Source of the DNA: Fulvimarina sp040239565
GTDB lineage: Bacteria; Pseudomonadota; Alphaproteobacteria; Rhizobiales; Rhizobiaceae
Length of the DNA stretch: 64,000 nucleotides
Reading direction: 5' to 3'
Assembly: GCF_040239565.1 (NCBI RefSeq)
Contig: NZ_JBEHWS010000007.1
Location: forward strand, 62,001 to 126,000
Shown: piece by piece, positions 33,100 to 42,057 of the stretch
How the letters are laid out: each line of letters opens with the position of its first letter
How positions within the stretch are numbered: position 1 is the stretch's first letter
Program-made: the position numbers and the translations under genes
The notes under the pieces: generated by a model
The model's input: only the letters and a program-made list of their open reading frames with translations
The model's database searches: none
Told to the model about the DNA's origin: nothing

Positions 33100-34149
33100 T
33101 CACATCGGGATCGGCCAGCGCTTGTAGACCGCCGCAATATCCTCAAGCACCGCATCGCTCAGGGTGACGTCCGCAGCATCAATGACGTTGTCGAGCTGCT
33201 CCATTGTCGTCGCGCCGATGATGACGGAGGCCATGAATGGCCGCGTCAGGCAGAAAGCGATCGCCATCTGGGCCGGGTCCAGCCCGTGCTTCTTCGCGAT
33301 GGTGACATATTCGTCCGCCGCTTCGATCGCGTTGCCGGTGGAGGTCAGGCGGCCACCGAGCCCCTCGTTGATCGAGGCGCGCGAGCCCTCTGGAATGGCG
33401 CCGCCGGAATACTTGCCGGTTAGAAGGCCTGCTGCCAGTGGTGTGTAGCACATGAGGCCGACATCCTCGTGGATGGAAGTCTCGGCGAGATCGAGATCGA
33501 AGTAACGGCAGAGCAGGCTGTATTCGTTCTGGATCGAAACCGGGCGGGGCAGGCCATGGGCTTCCGCGAGCGTGCAGAAGCGTGTGGTGCCCCAGGCTGT
33601 GTCGTTCGAGAGGCCGAAGTGCTTCACCTTGCCGGCCCTTTGAAGATCGCCGATGGTCTCAAGGATTTCCAGCATCTCATCCTTGGCCCGCTCGCCGTCC
33701 TGATCGCTCGGATCGAAGGTCCAGGACTTGCGGAAATGATAGGAGCCACGATTCGGCCAGTGCAGCTGGTAGAGATCGATCACCTCGGTCTGTAATCGCT
33801 TCAGGCTGCCCTCCACCGCTTCCGTCATCGTTTCCCGGTTGATGCGCGCGCCATCGCGGACCTTCATGTTCCCTTCGCCGGTGATCTTCGTCGCGAGAAC
33901 CACCTTCTCCCGGTTGCCGGGCTTGGAAAGCCACGTGCCGAGATATTCCTCCGTGCGGCCCACCGTCTCCTTTGCCATTGGTGTCGTCGGGTACATCTCG
34001 GCGGTGTCGACGAAATCGACGCCGCGCTCGACAGCCCGGTCGAGCTGCGCATGTGCTTCGGCTTCGGTGTTCTGGCTGCCGAAGGTCATCGTGCCGAGGC
34101 AGATTTCGGACACGGAGAGGCCGGTGCGGCCGAGCTGGCGTTTCTTCAT
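33100..34149 (-). CDS. tas: NADP(H)-dependent aldo-keto reductase, Tas family
   Basis: A 349-residue AKR fold. Tas-like start KKRQLGRTGLSVSEICLGTMTFGSQN, catalytic region DFVDTAEMYPTTPMAKET with Asp and Tyr, VVLATKITGEG with the catalytic Lys, the DLYQLHWPNRGS strand, and the cofactor-binding IIGATTMEQLDN near the C-terminus. ATG at 34149 has GGAAGGG upstream; an in-frame extension to 34296 is not family-like. The physiological substrate is unknown. It stands alone, convergent with ccmH. Confidence 0.9.
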   Translation of the reverse strand: MKKRQLGRTGLSVSEICLGTMTFGSQNTEAEAHAQLDRAVERGVDFVDTAEMYPTTPMAKETVGRTEEYLGTWLSKPGNREKVVLATKITGEGNMKVRDGARINRETMTEAVEGSLKRLQTEVIDLYQLHWPNRGSYHFRKSWTFDPSDQDGERAKDEMLEILETIGDLQRAGKVKHFGLSNDTAWGTTRFCTLAEAHGLPRPVSIQNEYSLLCRYFDLDLAETSIHEDVGLMCYTPLAAGLLTGKYSGGAIPEGSRASINEGLGGRLTSTGNAIEAADEYVTIAKKHGLDPAQMAIAFCLTRPFMASVIIGATTMEQLDNVIDAADVTLSDAVLEDIAAVYKRWPIPM

Positions 34150-34325
34150 GGGGAACCCTTCCGAATGCGGGAGATATTGCGGTGCGGCGTTGGGCGCGCG
34201 TTGGTGAGCTATATACGCGAACCTCGCTTTCAAGCGAGCCGTTGTGAATGAACGCCGCGTTGTAAGCAGCGTCCATAAGGGATAGGGGAGCGACAAGTCT
34301 CTGAGATGAAAACCTGGAGCCCGCC

Positions 34326-34631
34326 ATGCCCGACACCACTGTCGATCGCAAGACCCGGGTGAACCCGAAGGTCGAACGGCCGAAACTCTACAAAGTCCTG
34401 CTGCTCAACGACGATTACACGCCGCGCGAGTTCGTGGTCATGGTCTTGCGCGCGGTTTTCCGCCTGAACGACAGCCAGGCCGAGACCGTGATGATGACGG
34501 CGCACCAGAAAGGCTCCTGCGTCGTCTCGGTCTATCCACGCGATGTCGCCGAGACCAAGGCCACCGAGGCGACGGATCTTGCGAAGGAGCACGGCTATCC
34601 GTTGCTGTTCTCGACAGAGCCGGAGGAATAG
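34326..34631 (+). CDS. clpS: ClpS adaptor of the ClpAP protease
   Basis: A 101-residue N-degron adaptor. The disordered N-terminus precedes PKLYKVLLLNDDYTPREFVV with the conserved ND-D-T-EF residues that bind N-terminal Phe/Leu/Trp/Tyr, then MMTAHQKGSC with the His, and KEHGYPLLFSTEPEE at the end. clpA is often downstream in rhizobia, but here the next gene is moeA on the other strand, six bases away. Confidence 0.95.
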   Translation: MPDTTVDRKTRVNPKVERPKLYKVLLLNDDYTPREFVVMVLRAVFRLNDSQAETVMMTAHQKGSCVVSVYPRDVAETKATEATDLAKEHGYPLLFSTEPEE

Positions 34632-34637
34632 GCAGGA

Positions 34638-35846
34638 TCAGTCGATCGCGACGTAGTGGCATGGATCGCCGGCTTTCGCCGCCGGCGCATCGACCGGGCG
34701 CATCAGAAGTGCATCGGCCTTGGCGTAGACCGATAGCAGCGAGGAATCCTGTTTGTCGAGCGGCCGGAGGCGCGGTCTCGTTCCATCGAAACCATCGAAG
34801 ACAGCGCGCACGAAATTGGCGCGCGCTCCGTTGGCAGGCATCGCCTCAGCCAGAAAACCCTCGTGATAGAGTGGCCGATCTTCAAAGCCTGCGAGCCGGC
34901 GGATGAGCGGCGCCAGAAATAGTGTCGCCGCCACAAGCGAAGACGCCGGATTGCCCGGCAGACCGGCGATCCGCATCGCGCCCTTGCGCCCCGCCATGAA
35001 AGGCTTGCCGGGGCGCATGGCGACCTTCCAGAAATCGAGGTCGACATCCCGCGAGGCGAAGACCTTGCCGACAAGATCGTGCTTGCCGACCGATGCTCCG
35101 CCGATCGTCACGAAGACGTCGGCGCCGTTTTCGAGGGCATGATCGAATTGCGCGACGATCTCTCCCTGGTCATCCCGCGCGATCCCGCAATTCAGGACTT
35201 CACCGCCTGCTTCTTCCGCAAGTGCGGCGATCCCGAACGTGTTCGAGGCGACGATCTGGTGTGGTCCGACGTTCTCACCCGGCAGGACGAGTTCGTCACC
35301 GGTCGCAAGGATCGCGATCCGGGGCCTCGCGCGAACCGCTAATTCAGGATGCCCGCCACTTGCAGCAAGCGAGATCGCTCCGACGGAGAGAGCCGTCCCT
35401 GCCGACAGAAGCCGAGCCCCTTCGAAAAAATCGACGCCAGCTTTGCGGATGTGATCGCCAGTCGCCGGCGCTTCGTTGACGCGAACCTGTCCTTCACCCG
35501 CAGGTTCGGTGTCCTCCTGAATGAGAACCGTATCGGCGCCTTCAGGCATCGGGGCGCCGGTGAATATCCGAAGCGCCTCGGCCTTTCCGATCGATCCGCT
35601 CCAGCCGTGCCCGGCGGCCGCTTCTCCCTTGACGGTGAGCAAAGCGCCGACAGAGGCATCTTCGGCCCTGACGGCGTAGCCATCCATGGCGGAGGCGTTG
35701 AAGCCGGGTTGCGTCCGCGTTGCGAACAGGTCCGCCGCCAGAACACGGCCACGTGCCGCTCTTAGCGGAAGCTTGTCGGTTCGCTCGATCGGTTCGGCCC
35801 CGTCGAGCACCCGTGCATAGGCTTCTTCGACGGGAAGCAGGCTCAT
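34638..35846 (-). CDS. moeA: Molybdopterin molybdenumtransferase MoeA
   Basis: A 402-residue enzyme that inserts molybdate into adenylated molybdopterin. It has ARGRVLAADL and NASAMDGYAVRAED near the N-terminus, the core IAILATGDELV, TIGGASVGKHDL and KPGKP-like MRPGKPFMAG, and AGLPGNPAS. It is the last gene of the overlapping ppiD-trpD-trpC-moaC-moeA unit (four-base overlap with moaC). Confidence 0.95.
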   Translation of the reverse strand: MSLLPVEEAYARVLDGAEPIERTDKLPLRAARGRVLAADLFATRTQPGFNASAMDGYAVRAEDASVGALLTVKGEAAAGHGWSGSIGKAEALRIFTGAPMPEGADTVLIQEDTEPAGEGQVRVNEAPATGDHIRKAGVDFFEGARLLSAGTALSVGAISLAASGGHPELAVRARPRIAILATGDELVLPGENVGPHQIVASNTFGIAALAEEAGGEVLNCGIARDDQGEIVAQFDHALENGADVFVTIGGASVGKHDLVGKVFASRDVDLDFWKVAMRPGKPFMAGRKGAMRIAGLPGNPASSLVAATLFLAPLIRRLAGFEDRPLYHEGFLAEAMPANGARANFVRAVFDGFDGTRPRLRPLDKQDSSLLSVYAKADALLMRPVDAPAAKAGDPCHYVAID

Positions 35847-36364
35847 GTGTCGCTGGCCTTGCGCGCTTCAGCCTGGAAATCGCCCGACTTTCCGCCGGAT
35901 TTCGTCAGAAGCCGGATGCCGCCGATTTCCATCTTGCGATCGACGGCCTTCGCCATGTCGTAGACTGTAAGGCATGCGACGGAGACGGCGGTGAGCGCCT
36001 CCATCTCGACGCCCGTCTTGCCGGAAACGCGGGCAAGCGCGGTGATACGCAGGCCGGGCAGGGCCTCGTCCATATCGATCTCGACGCCGATCTTGTTGAG
36101 CAGGAGCGGATGACAGAGCGGGATCAGTTCATGGGTCCGCTTGGCCGCCATGATGCCGGCAATCCGCGCGATGCCGACGACGTCGCCCTTCTTGGCCTGA
36201 CCGTCGCGGATCAGCGCTAGCGTCTCAGGCTTCATCTTCACGAAGCCCTCGGCGGTCGCGACGCGCACGGTCTCGGACTTGTCGCCGACATCGACCATCG
36301 AGGCCGAGCCGGTCTCGTCGAGATGGGTCAGCCGGTCGCCCGCCTGTCGACTCGCATCGCTCAA
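35843..36364 (-). CDS. moaC: Cyclic pyranopterin monophosphate synthase MoaC
   Basis: A 173-residue enzyme making cPMP, the first stable molybdopterin intermediate, from the MoaA product. Signatures: SMVDVGDKSETVRVATAEG near the N-terminus, THELIPLCHPLLLNKI in the middle with active-site His, and GVEMEALTAVSVACLTVYDM. It overlaps trpC and moeA by four bases each. Confidence 0.96.
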   Translation of the reverse strand: MSDASRQAGDRLTHLDETGSASMVDVGDKSETVRVATAEGFVKMKPETLALIRDGQAKKGDVVGIARIAGIMAAKRTHELIPLCHPLLLNKIGVEIDMDEALPGLRITALARVSGKTGVEMEALTAVSVACLTVYDMAKAVDRKMEIGGIRLLTKSGGKSGDFQAEARKASDT

Positions 36365-37191
36365 CGGGGCATGTCCGGGCGCTGTTCGCCGAGAAGAACG
36401 CGTGTCGCGGCCTCGACGTCCTGCTGTCGCATCAGACTCTCCCCCACGAGGAAGCTTCGGATGCCACGATCGCTCAGGCGCAGGCAGTCGGCATAGGTGA
36501 AGATACCGCTCTCGCCGACGATAGTTCGCTCGTCGGGGATCATTGCGGCCAGTGTTTCGGCCGTCGCGAGATCCGTCGCGAATGTCCGCAGATTCCGGTT
36601 GTTGATCCCGATCAGCGGCGACCGCAGCTTCAGCGCACGCTCCGTTTCCGCTTCGTCGTGCACTTCGACGAGAACATCCATGCCGTAGGCGATCGCCGCG
36701 TCCTCCAGCGCAAGCGCTGTCGCGTCGTCGACCGCCGCCATGATGACGAGGATCGCATCAGCACCCCAGGCCCGCGCTTCGGCGACCTGATAGGGATCGT
36801 ACATGAAGTCCTTGCGCAGCGCCGGCAGCTGCGTCGCGTCCCGTGCGGCCTTCAGGTAGTCCGGGCTGCCCATGAAGCTCGGTTCGTCGGTGAGCACGGA
36901 GAGACAGGCTGCGCCACCACGCTCATAGGCCTTCGCGATCTCTACCGGATCGAAGTCGTCGCGGATCACGCCCTTCGACGGACTCGCCTTCTTGACCTCA
37001 GCGATCAGCGCGAGGCCGCCGGTCTCCGTCCGGTTGCGGATCGCGTCGATGAACCCGCGCGGCGGCTCGCAATCCGCGATCTCGCTTTCGAGTTCATCCA
37101 GGCTCTTGCGGGACTTGGCTGCCGCGATTTCCTCGCGCTTGTAGGTCTCGATCCGGTTCAGGATGTCGATGGCAGGTTGAGTATCGCTCAT
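36361..37191 (-). CDS. trpC: Indole-3-glycerol-phosphate synthase
   Basis: A 276-residue (beta/alpha)8 barrel that closes the indole ring in tryptophan synthesis. Active-site segments are LIAEVKKASPSKG near residue 60, CLSVLTDEPSFMGS, PALRKDFMYDPYQV, DVLVEVHDEAE, IGINNRNL and VGESGIFT. All the catalytic Lys/Glu positions appear intact. It is encoded between trpD and moaC with four-base overlaps. Confidence 0.96.
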   Translation of the reverse strand: MSDTQPAIDILNRIETYKREEIAAAKSRKSLDELESEIADCEPPRGFIDAIRNRTETGGLALIAEVKKASPSKGVIRDDFDPVEIAKAYERGGAACLSVLTDEPSFMGSPDYLKAARDATQLPALRKDFMYDPYQVAEARAWGADAILVIMAAVDDATALALEDAAIAYGMDVLVEVHDEAETERALKLRSPLIGINNRNLRTFATDLATAETLAAMIPDERTIVGESGIFTYADCLRLSDRGIRSFLVGESLMRQQDVEAATRVLLGEQRPDMPR

Positions 37192-38219
37192 GCAGCATTC
37201 TTTCCGAGACGCTGGGTCACGCTGACCAGCCGGTCGAGCGCGGCCTGCGCTCGTCCGCCGTCGATCGCGTCCTGCGCCATCCGCACGCCTTCGTTGAGGT
37301 CGCTGGCCTTTCCCGCGACGACTAGCGCGCCGCCGGAATTCAGGCAGACGATATCGCGATAAGCGCTGGCTTCACCCGCCAGAAGCGCAGAGAGGCGCAG
37401 AGCATTGTCAGCTGCTTCGCCGCCGCGAATGTCGGAAAGATGCGCGACCTTGAGGCCGACGTCTTCCGGAGTCACGGAAAAGGTCCGGATTTCACCGTTC
37501 TTCAGTTCGGCGACCTTCGTCTCACCGGTCGTCGTCATTTCGTCGAGGCCGTCGCCGTGGACGACCCAGGCCGCTTCCGTGCCGAGTTCCCGCAGCGTCT
37601 GGGCCATCGGTTCGATCCATTCGGGACCGAACACGCCGATCAGCAGCCGTGTGACGCCCGCCGGATTGGTCATGGGGCCGAGGATATTGAACATCGTGCG
37701 GGTGCCGAGCTCCTTGCGGGACGGACCGACATGGCGCATCGCGGAATGGTGGTTCGGCGCGAAGAGAAAGGCGAGCCCCGCTTCCTTGATGACTTCAGAG
37801 AGCTGGTCCGGCTTCAGGTCGATGTCGACGCCGAGAGCAGCGAGCACATCCGCTGCGCCTGAGCGCGAGGAGAGGGCACGGTTGCCGTGTTTCGCCACCG
37901 GCACGCCGCAGCCGGCAATGACGAAGGCCGAGGCTGTCGAGATATTCACCGTGCCGGAATTGTCGCCGCCCGTGCCGACGATATCGACGGTACCTTCCGG
38001 CGCTTCGACACGCTTCATATTCGCTCGCATCGCCGAGACGGCGCCGGCGATCTCGTCGACACTCTCGCCGCGCACCCGGAGCGCCATCAGAAGGCCCCCG
38101 ATCTGCGCCGGCGTCGCTTCGCCGGACATCAGGATCGAAAAGGCAGCTTCCGCTTCGGATCGCGTCAGCGCCTTGCCGCCTGCAACCTTTGCGAGATAGG
38201 GTTTGATCCGTTCACTCAT
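37188..38219 (-). CDS. trpD: Anthranilate phosphoribosyltransferase
   Basis: A 343-residue enzyme transferring phosphoribose from PRPP to anthranilate. The PRPP-binding GTGGDNSGTVNIST near residue 80, then KHGNRALSSRSGAADVLAALG and FNILGPMTNPAG, and the late HGDGLDEMT are family hallmarks. It overlaps ppiD upstream and trpC downstream. Confidence 0.96.
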   Translation of the reverse strand: MSERIKPYLAKVAGGKALTRSEAEAAFSILMSGEATPAQIGGLLMALRVRGESVDEIAGAVSAMRANMKRVEAPEGTVDIVGTGGDNSGTVNISTASAFVIAGCGVPVAKHGNRALSSRSGAADVLAALGVDIDLKPDQLSEVIKEAGLAFLFAPNHHSAMRHVGPSRKELGTRTMFNILGPMTNPAGVTRLLIGVFGPEWIEPMAQTLRELGTEAAWVVHGDGLDEMTTTGETKVAELKNGEIRTFSVTPEDVGLKVAHLSDIRGGEAADNALRLSALLAGEASAYRDIVCLNSGGALVVAGKASDLNEGVRMAQDAIDGGRAQAALDRLVSVTQRLGKNAA

Positions 38220-40105
38220 CGCATCAGGCTCTTGGCGTTCTCGATCCCGTTCGGATAGATCTGTAGCGGGTATTCTTGCTGAACCCGCGTCACATAGCTC
38301 TGCACGAGATCGTTGGTGAGCCCGGTCTGCACCTGGCCGATCTGCGTCTGGTTCACGTTGTCCAGCGGCGCGGCGGGCGGTGCGACCTCGTCGATCTTCA
38401 GGACGACCTGCTCGAGAGCACCTCTGCCTTTGGCTGCGGATACCGAGCCCTTGCCGCCGGAAAAGGCAGCCTGGCTTGCCTGTGAACCGATTTCGCCCGC
38501 GCCGCTTTGGCGCGTGATGCCCATTGCGCTCTGAACCTGAAGACCATTTTCTTCCGCGATGGCCTGAAGCGATTTGCCGCTCCGCGCCTCCTCGGCAAGC
38601 GCCCGTGCCCGCTCTTCGACGAGCCGGAGCATTTCATTCTGCGTCCAGTCGCCGACGACCTGCTCGCGCACTTCGTCGAGCGTTCGGTCGCGCGCCGGCT
38701 GAATGTCAGTCACGTCGAAGAAGAGGTAGCCGTTGTCATCGGTCGTGATGGGAATGTTGTCGAAGCCTGGCTCCGTCTGGAAGGCTTCTTCGAGAAGATC
38801 GCCGTTGCCCGAAACGCCTTCGATCGGCTCGCCGGCTGGATTGCGCCCCCGGCTGTCGACCGCCTCATAAGTCTCGACTTCGATGCCGGCTTCCTGAGTC
38901 GCCTCCTGGAAAGTCGCACCGCTGGCGCGAGCATCCTCGTAGGTCTGGTAGGCCGCGTTCAGGGCGTCACTCGCATTGTTGAGGGCGAGGTCGCGGCGAA
39001 TATCGCCTTCGACCTCTTCGAGCGGCGTGACACTGGCCTCTTGAATTTCGGAAACCCGAACGATCGTAGGACCGAACCGGCCGTCGATGACGTCGGAGCT
39101 CTGGCCGCTTTCCAGGGCGAACGCCGCCTCGCGGATATTTGGATTGGGAATCTCTTCGCGGGAAACGAGACCTATCGCCGTGTCAGCCGGGTCCTTCCCC
39201 GCCGCGCGTGCAACATTCTCGAATGTGGCGCCATCGGCGAGTTTCTGTGCGGCCTCTTCGGCTGCTGCCCTGTCGGAAAAGACGATCTGGCTAACCTTGC
39301 GTCGCTCCGGTTCGCCATAGCGGCTCTGATACTGCTCGTAATCGGCCGCCACCTGTTCGTCGGTGATCGCGCTTTCGTCGGCGATCGTATCCCGCGTCAG
39401 CCGTGCGATCTGAAGTCCACGAAATTCCGGCGCCGCGTAATTGTCCTTGTTTTCCTCGAAATAGGTCTGGAGCTGTTCGTCGGTCGGTTGCGGTTCGCTC
39501 TCCAGAGCGCCCGGTCCAACCGAGATGTAGCTGACGTTACGCCGCTCGCCATTGAAGAGGCCAAGTGCCTCCTCGTAAGCCTTGGGAAGTGTGATGCCGT
39601 TGCTCACCGCATCGACGATCTGCGTCCGCATCGCGGCGTCTTCCTGATACTCGATGTAATCGGATTCACGAAGGCGGGCCTGATTCAGAAGAGTGCGGAA
39701 CTGCCCACGCGAGAAATTGCCCGACGCGTCCTGGAAGCTTGGATCTTCGGCGATCAGCCGCGCGAGGCGTTCATCCGAGATGCCAAGCCCGATGTTTCGA
39801 GCCTGTTCGGTGAGAACTGCACCGGAGACAAGCTGCGAGAGCACAGCCTGATCGATGCCGAAGGTCGCGGCCTCTTCGGGTGTCAACTGACGCCCCAGCT
39901 GCCGGGTGATGCCGGCACTCGCCTGATTGTAGGTGAGGGCGTATTCGGCCAACGGTACATCGGTCTCGCCGACGCTCAGGACTGCGTTCTGATTTCCCGC
40001 GCGAAAGACGTCGCCAATACCCCAAACGGCAAAACTCACCACCAGAAGGCCGAGCAGGATCTTGGCAGTCCACCCGGTCGTCGCTTTGCGTAGCGAATTG
40101 AGCAT
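38216..40105 (-). CDS. ppiD: PpiD-like periplasmic peptidyl-prolyl isomerase
   Basis: A 629-residue SurA/PpiD-type folding factor: a single N-terminal anchor (AKILLGLLVVSFAVWGIGDVF), SurA-N-like helical part, a parvulin domain near residues 260-365 (RKVSQIVFSDRAAAEEAAQKL, FENVARAAGKDPADTAIGLV), and a long charged C-terminus. It acts on outer-membrane protein precursors at the inner-membrane face. It is the first gene of a five-gene overlapping unit, an arrangement common in alphaproteobacteria. Confidence 0.88.
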   Translation of the reverse strand: MLNSLRKATTGWTAKILLGLLVVSFAVWGIGDVFRAGNQNAVLSVGETDVPLAEYALTYNQASAGITRQLGRQLTPEEAATFGIDQAVLSQLVSGAVLTEQARNIGLGISDERLARLIAEDPSFQDASGNFSRGQFRTLLNQARLRESDYIEYQEDAAMRTQIVDAVSNGITLPKAYEEALGLFNGERRNVSYISVGPGALESEPQPTDEQLQTYFEENKDNYAAPEFRGLQIARLTRDTIADESAITDEQVAADYEQYQSRYGEPERRKVSQIVFSDRAAAEEAAQKLADGATFENVARAAGKDPADTAIGLVSREEIPNPNIREAAFALESGQSSDVIDGRFGPTIVRVSEIQEASVTPLEEVEGDIRRDLALNNASDALNAAYQTYEDARASGATFQEATQEAGIEVETYEAVDSRGRNPAGEPIEGVSGNGDLLEEAFQTEPGFDNIPITTDDNGYLFFDVTDIQPARDRTLDEVREQVVGDWTQNEMLRLVEERARALAEEARSGKSLQAIAEENGLQVQSAMGITRQSGAGEIGSQASQAAFSGGKGSVSAAKGRGALEQVVLKIDEVAPPAAPLDNVNQTQIGQVQTGLTNDLVQSYVTRVQQEYPLQIYPNGIENAKSLMR

Positions 40106-40273
40106 GTCACTCCCTCAATCTCTGGCCGCTTCTTTGAGGGCGGCGTATCTATCTTCTTATTAGGAAACAAGGCTCGACCGGCGCAAGACACCGGCTGCCG
40201 ATTGATTTCAGCCTTCCCAGGCGGTAGTTCCAAGGCCGAGTTTAGAGCTTTAGCGATCCCGGAAGGGGTAAAT

Positions 40274-41083
40274 ATGACGACGCCACTGATTGCCGGTAAT
40301 TGGAAGATGAACGGCACGCTGCGATCCCTGACCGAGCTGAAGGGGATTGCCGATGCGATCAAGGACGGCCGGACTGAGGGCACGGACGTGGTGGTGTGTC
40401 CGCCGGCGACGATGCTTTCGGCGAGCCGAGGCATCTTGCACAACGCTGCGAAGGTGGGCGGTCAGGACTGTCACGCAGAGGCAAGCGGCGCCCATACGGG
40501 CGATATCGCTGCGGAAATGCTGAAGGATGTGGGCGCGACCTACGTCATCGTCGGCCATTCGGAGCGTCGCGCAGATCATGGCGAGAGCGACGAGATCGTC
40601 CGCGCCAAGGTGGAGGCGGCCTGGCGGGCGAAGCTCGTTGCGATCGTGTGCATCGGCGAGAGCCAGGAAGAACGCGACGAGGGACGGACCCTCGACCGGC
40701 TCGGCGAGCAGCTGGCCGGATCGCTTCCCGATGGCGTAAAAGCCGACAATCTCGTTGTCGCCTATGAGCCGATCTGGGCGATCGGCACCGGCCGCACGGC
40801 GACCGCGAAAGATGTCGAAGAGGCGCACGGCTTTATCCGCAAGACCCTCAACGAGCGCTTCGGCGGCGAGACCGGCTCAGCCATTCGTCTTCTTTACGGA
40901 GGGTCGGTGAAGCCCGACAATGCCTTCGATCTCTTGCACACTGAGAACGTCGATGGCGCACTCGTTGGCGGGGCGAGCTTGAAGGCTGAGGATTTTATTG
41001 CGATATGCGAGGCGGCGGCGCGGCCTGATGGCCGCGATCCCTTCGAACCCGACTTTTCTGACCTTGAAATCGGCTTGGAATAA
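40274..41083 (+). CDS. tpiA: Triose-phosphate isomerase
   Basis: A 269-residue glycolytic isomerase. N-terminal LIAGNWKMNG with catalytic Asn and Lys, the His in IVGHSERR, the catalytic Glu in VVAYEPIWAIGTG, and GGSVKPDN and GALVGGASL phosphate-binding loops are all present. ATG at 40274 has GGAAGGGG six bases upstream. It is divergent from ppiD. Confidence 0.96.
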   Translation: MTTPLIAGNWKMNGTLRSLTELKGIADAIKDGRTEGTDVVVCPPATMLSASRGILHNAAKVGGQDCHAEASGAHTGDIAAEMLKDVGATYVIVGHSERRADHGESDEIVRAKVEAAWRAKLVAIVCIGESQEERDEGRTLDRLGEQLAGSLPDGVKADNLVVAYEPIWAIGTGRTATAKDVEEAHGFIRKTLNERFGGETGSAIRLLYGGSVKPDNAFDLLHTENVDGALVGGASLKAEDFIAICEAAARPDGRDPFEPDFSDLEIGLE

Positions 41084-41147
41084 TAAGCCCTTTTCTTTAG
41101 AAGGCGCGCCATTCACGTAAGACTGCACGGCGCGTCCTGGAACATTC

Positions 41148-41918
41148 ATGGAAACCATTCTTATCGTCGTCCACCTGATGATCGTCATCGCGCTCGTCGT
41201 GGTGGTGCTCCTCCAGCGCTCCGAAGGCGGTGCCCTCGGCATCGGCGGCGGTGGCGGTGGCATGATGTCGGCGCGCGGCGCGGCGAACGCTCTTACGAAA
41301 ACGACGGGCATTCTGGCAGCGGGCTTTTTCATCACCTCGCTTTCGCTCGGCATCCTCGCCCGTTACGGCTCGCAGCCGACGGATATTCTCGACCAGCTTC
41401 CCGCGAACCAGGGGCAGTCTTCGGATGGCGGCAGCCTGCTCGATCAGCTCGGCGGATTGTCGGACGAAGAGGACGGTGCCGATGGCGCTGCGACGGGTGA
41501 TGCTGGCGCAAGTGACGATGCTGCTCCGGCTGATGCCGGTTCTGCTGCGGACGACACGTCCGGCGCTGCGGAAACCGATTCGCAGTCGCTGATTCCCGAT
41601 GCATCCGGTGGCAATGGCAACGGTGCGACGACTGCTCCCCAGACCGAAGCGCCGGAAACCGATTCGCCGGCCGACGCGACGGGTGCCGATAGCAGCCTGC
41701 TGCTCGATCAGCCCGCCCAGTCTGGCGATGGCGACCCGGCCAGCGAACCGCCCGCGAGCGATGTTGGCGAAATCCCGGCCAATCCGGGCGAAAGTGCGCC
41801 GAATGCGGCCGACCCGGCCTTCGTTCCGCCGGTTGAGGACCAGCCGGCCGTCGAACAGGCGCCGGAAGAGCCACTCTCGGACGACGAGCCGCAGGGCGAA
41901 ACCCAGACGGGCCAGTAA
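41148..41918 (+). CDS. secG: Protein translocase subunit SecG with long acidic C-terminal tail
   Basis: A 256-residue protein. The first 75 residues are classical SecG: helix ILIVVHLMIVIALVVVVLLQRSEGGALGIGGG and second helix TTGILAAGFFITSLSLGILA. The remaining 180 residues are low-complexity, rich in Asp, Ala, Pro, Gly and Ser, with no predicted fold. Most SecG proteins are near 75-130 residues; an extension is common in rhizobia, but this one is long. It is followed by a strong terminator. Confidence 0.9.
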   Translation: METILIVVHLMIVIALVVVVLLQRSEGGALGIGGGGGGMMSARGAANALTKTTGILAAGFFITSLSLGILARYGSQPTDILDQLPANQGQSSDGGSLLDQLGGLSDEEDGADGAATGDAGASDDAAPADAGSAADDTSGAAETDSQSLIPDASGGNGNGATTAPQTEAPETDSPADATGADSSLLLDQPAQSGDGDPASEPPASDVGEIPANPGESAPNAADPAFVPPVEDQPAVEQAPEEPLSDDEPQGETQTGQ

Positions 41919-41961
41919 GCGCCTGAGCTATCAGCGCTTTCATAAGCGCATCGAAAATCGA

Positions 41962-41990
41962 CGGGGTGCCTTTGGCACCCCGTTTTCTTT
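41962..41990 (+). terminator. Intrinsic terminator after secG
   Basis: A perfect 9-bp stem CGGGGTGCC/GGCACCCCG with a TTT loop is followed by TTTTCTTT. It separates tpiA-secG from pyrG. Confidence 0.88.
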
Positions 41991-42057
41991 GTGAATAAGA
42001 GACCCGTCCGGTTTTTTGACTGGCATCGCCACGCGTCTCGCGATAACGGGAAGGCCC

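Noticed and set aside
38507..40093. 528-codon plus-strand frame opposite ppiD
   Set aside because: Antisense shadow with no recognisable domain; it would lie wholly within ppiD.
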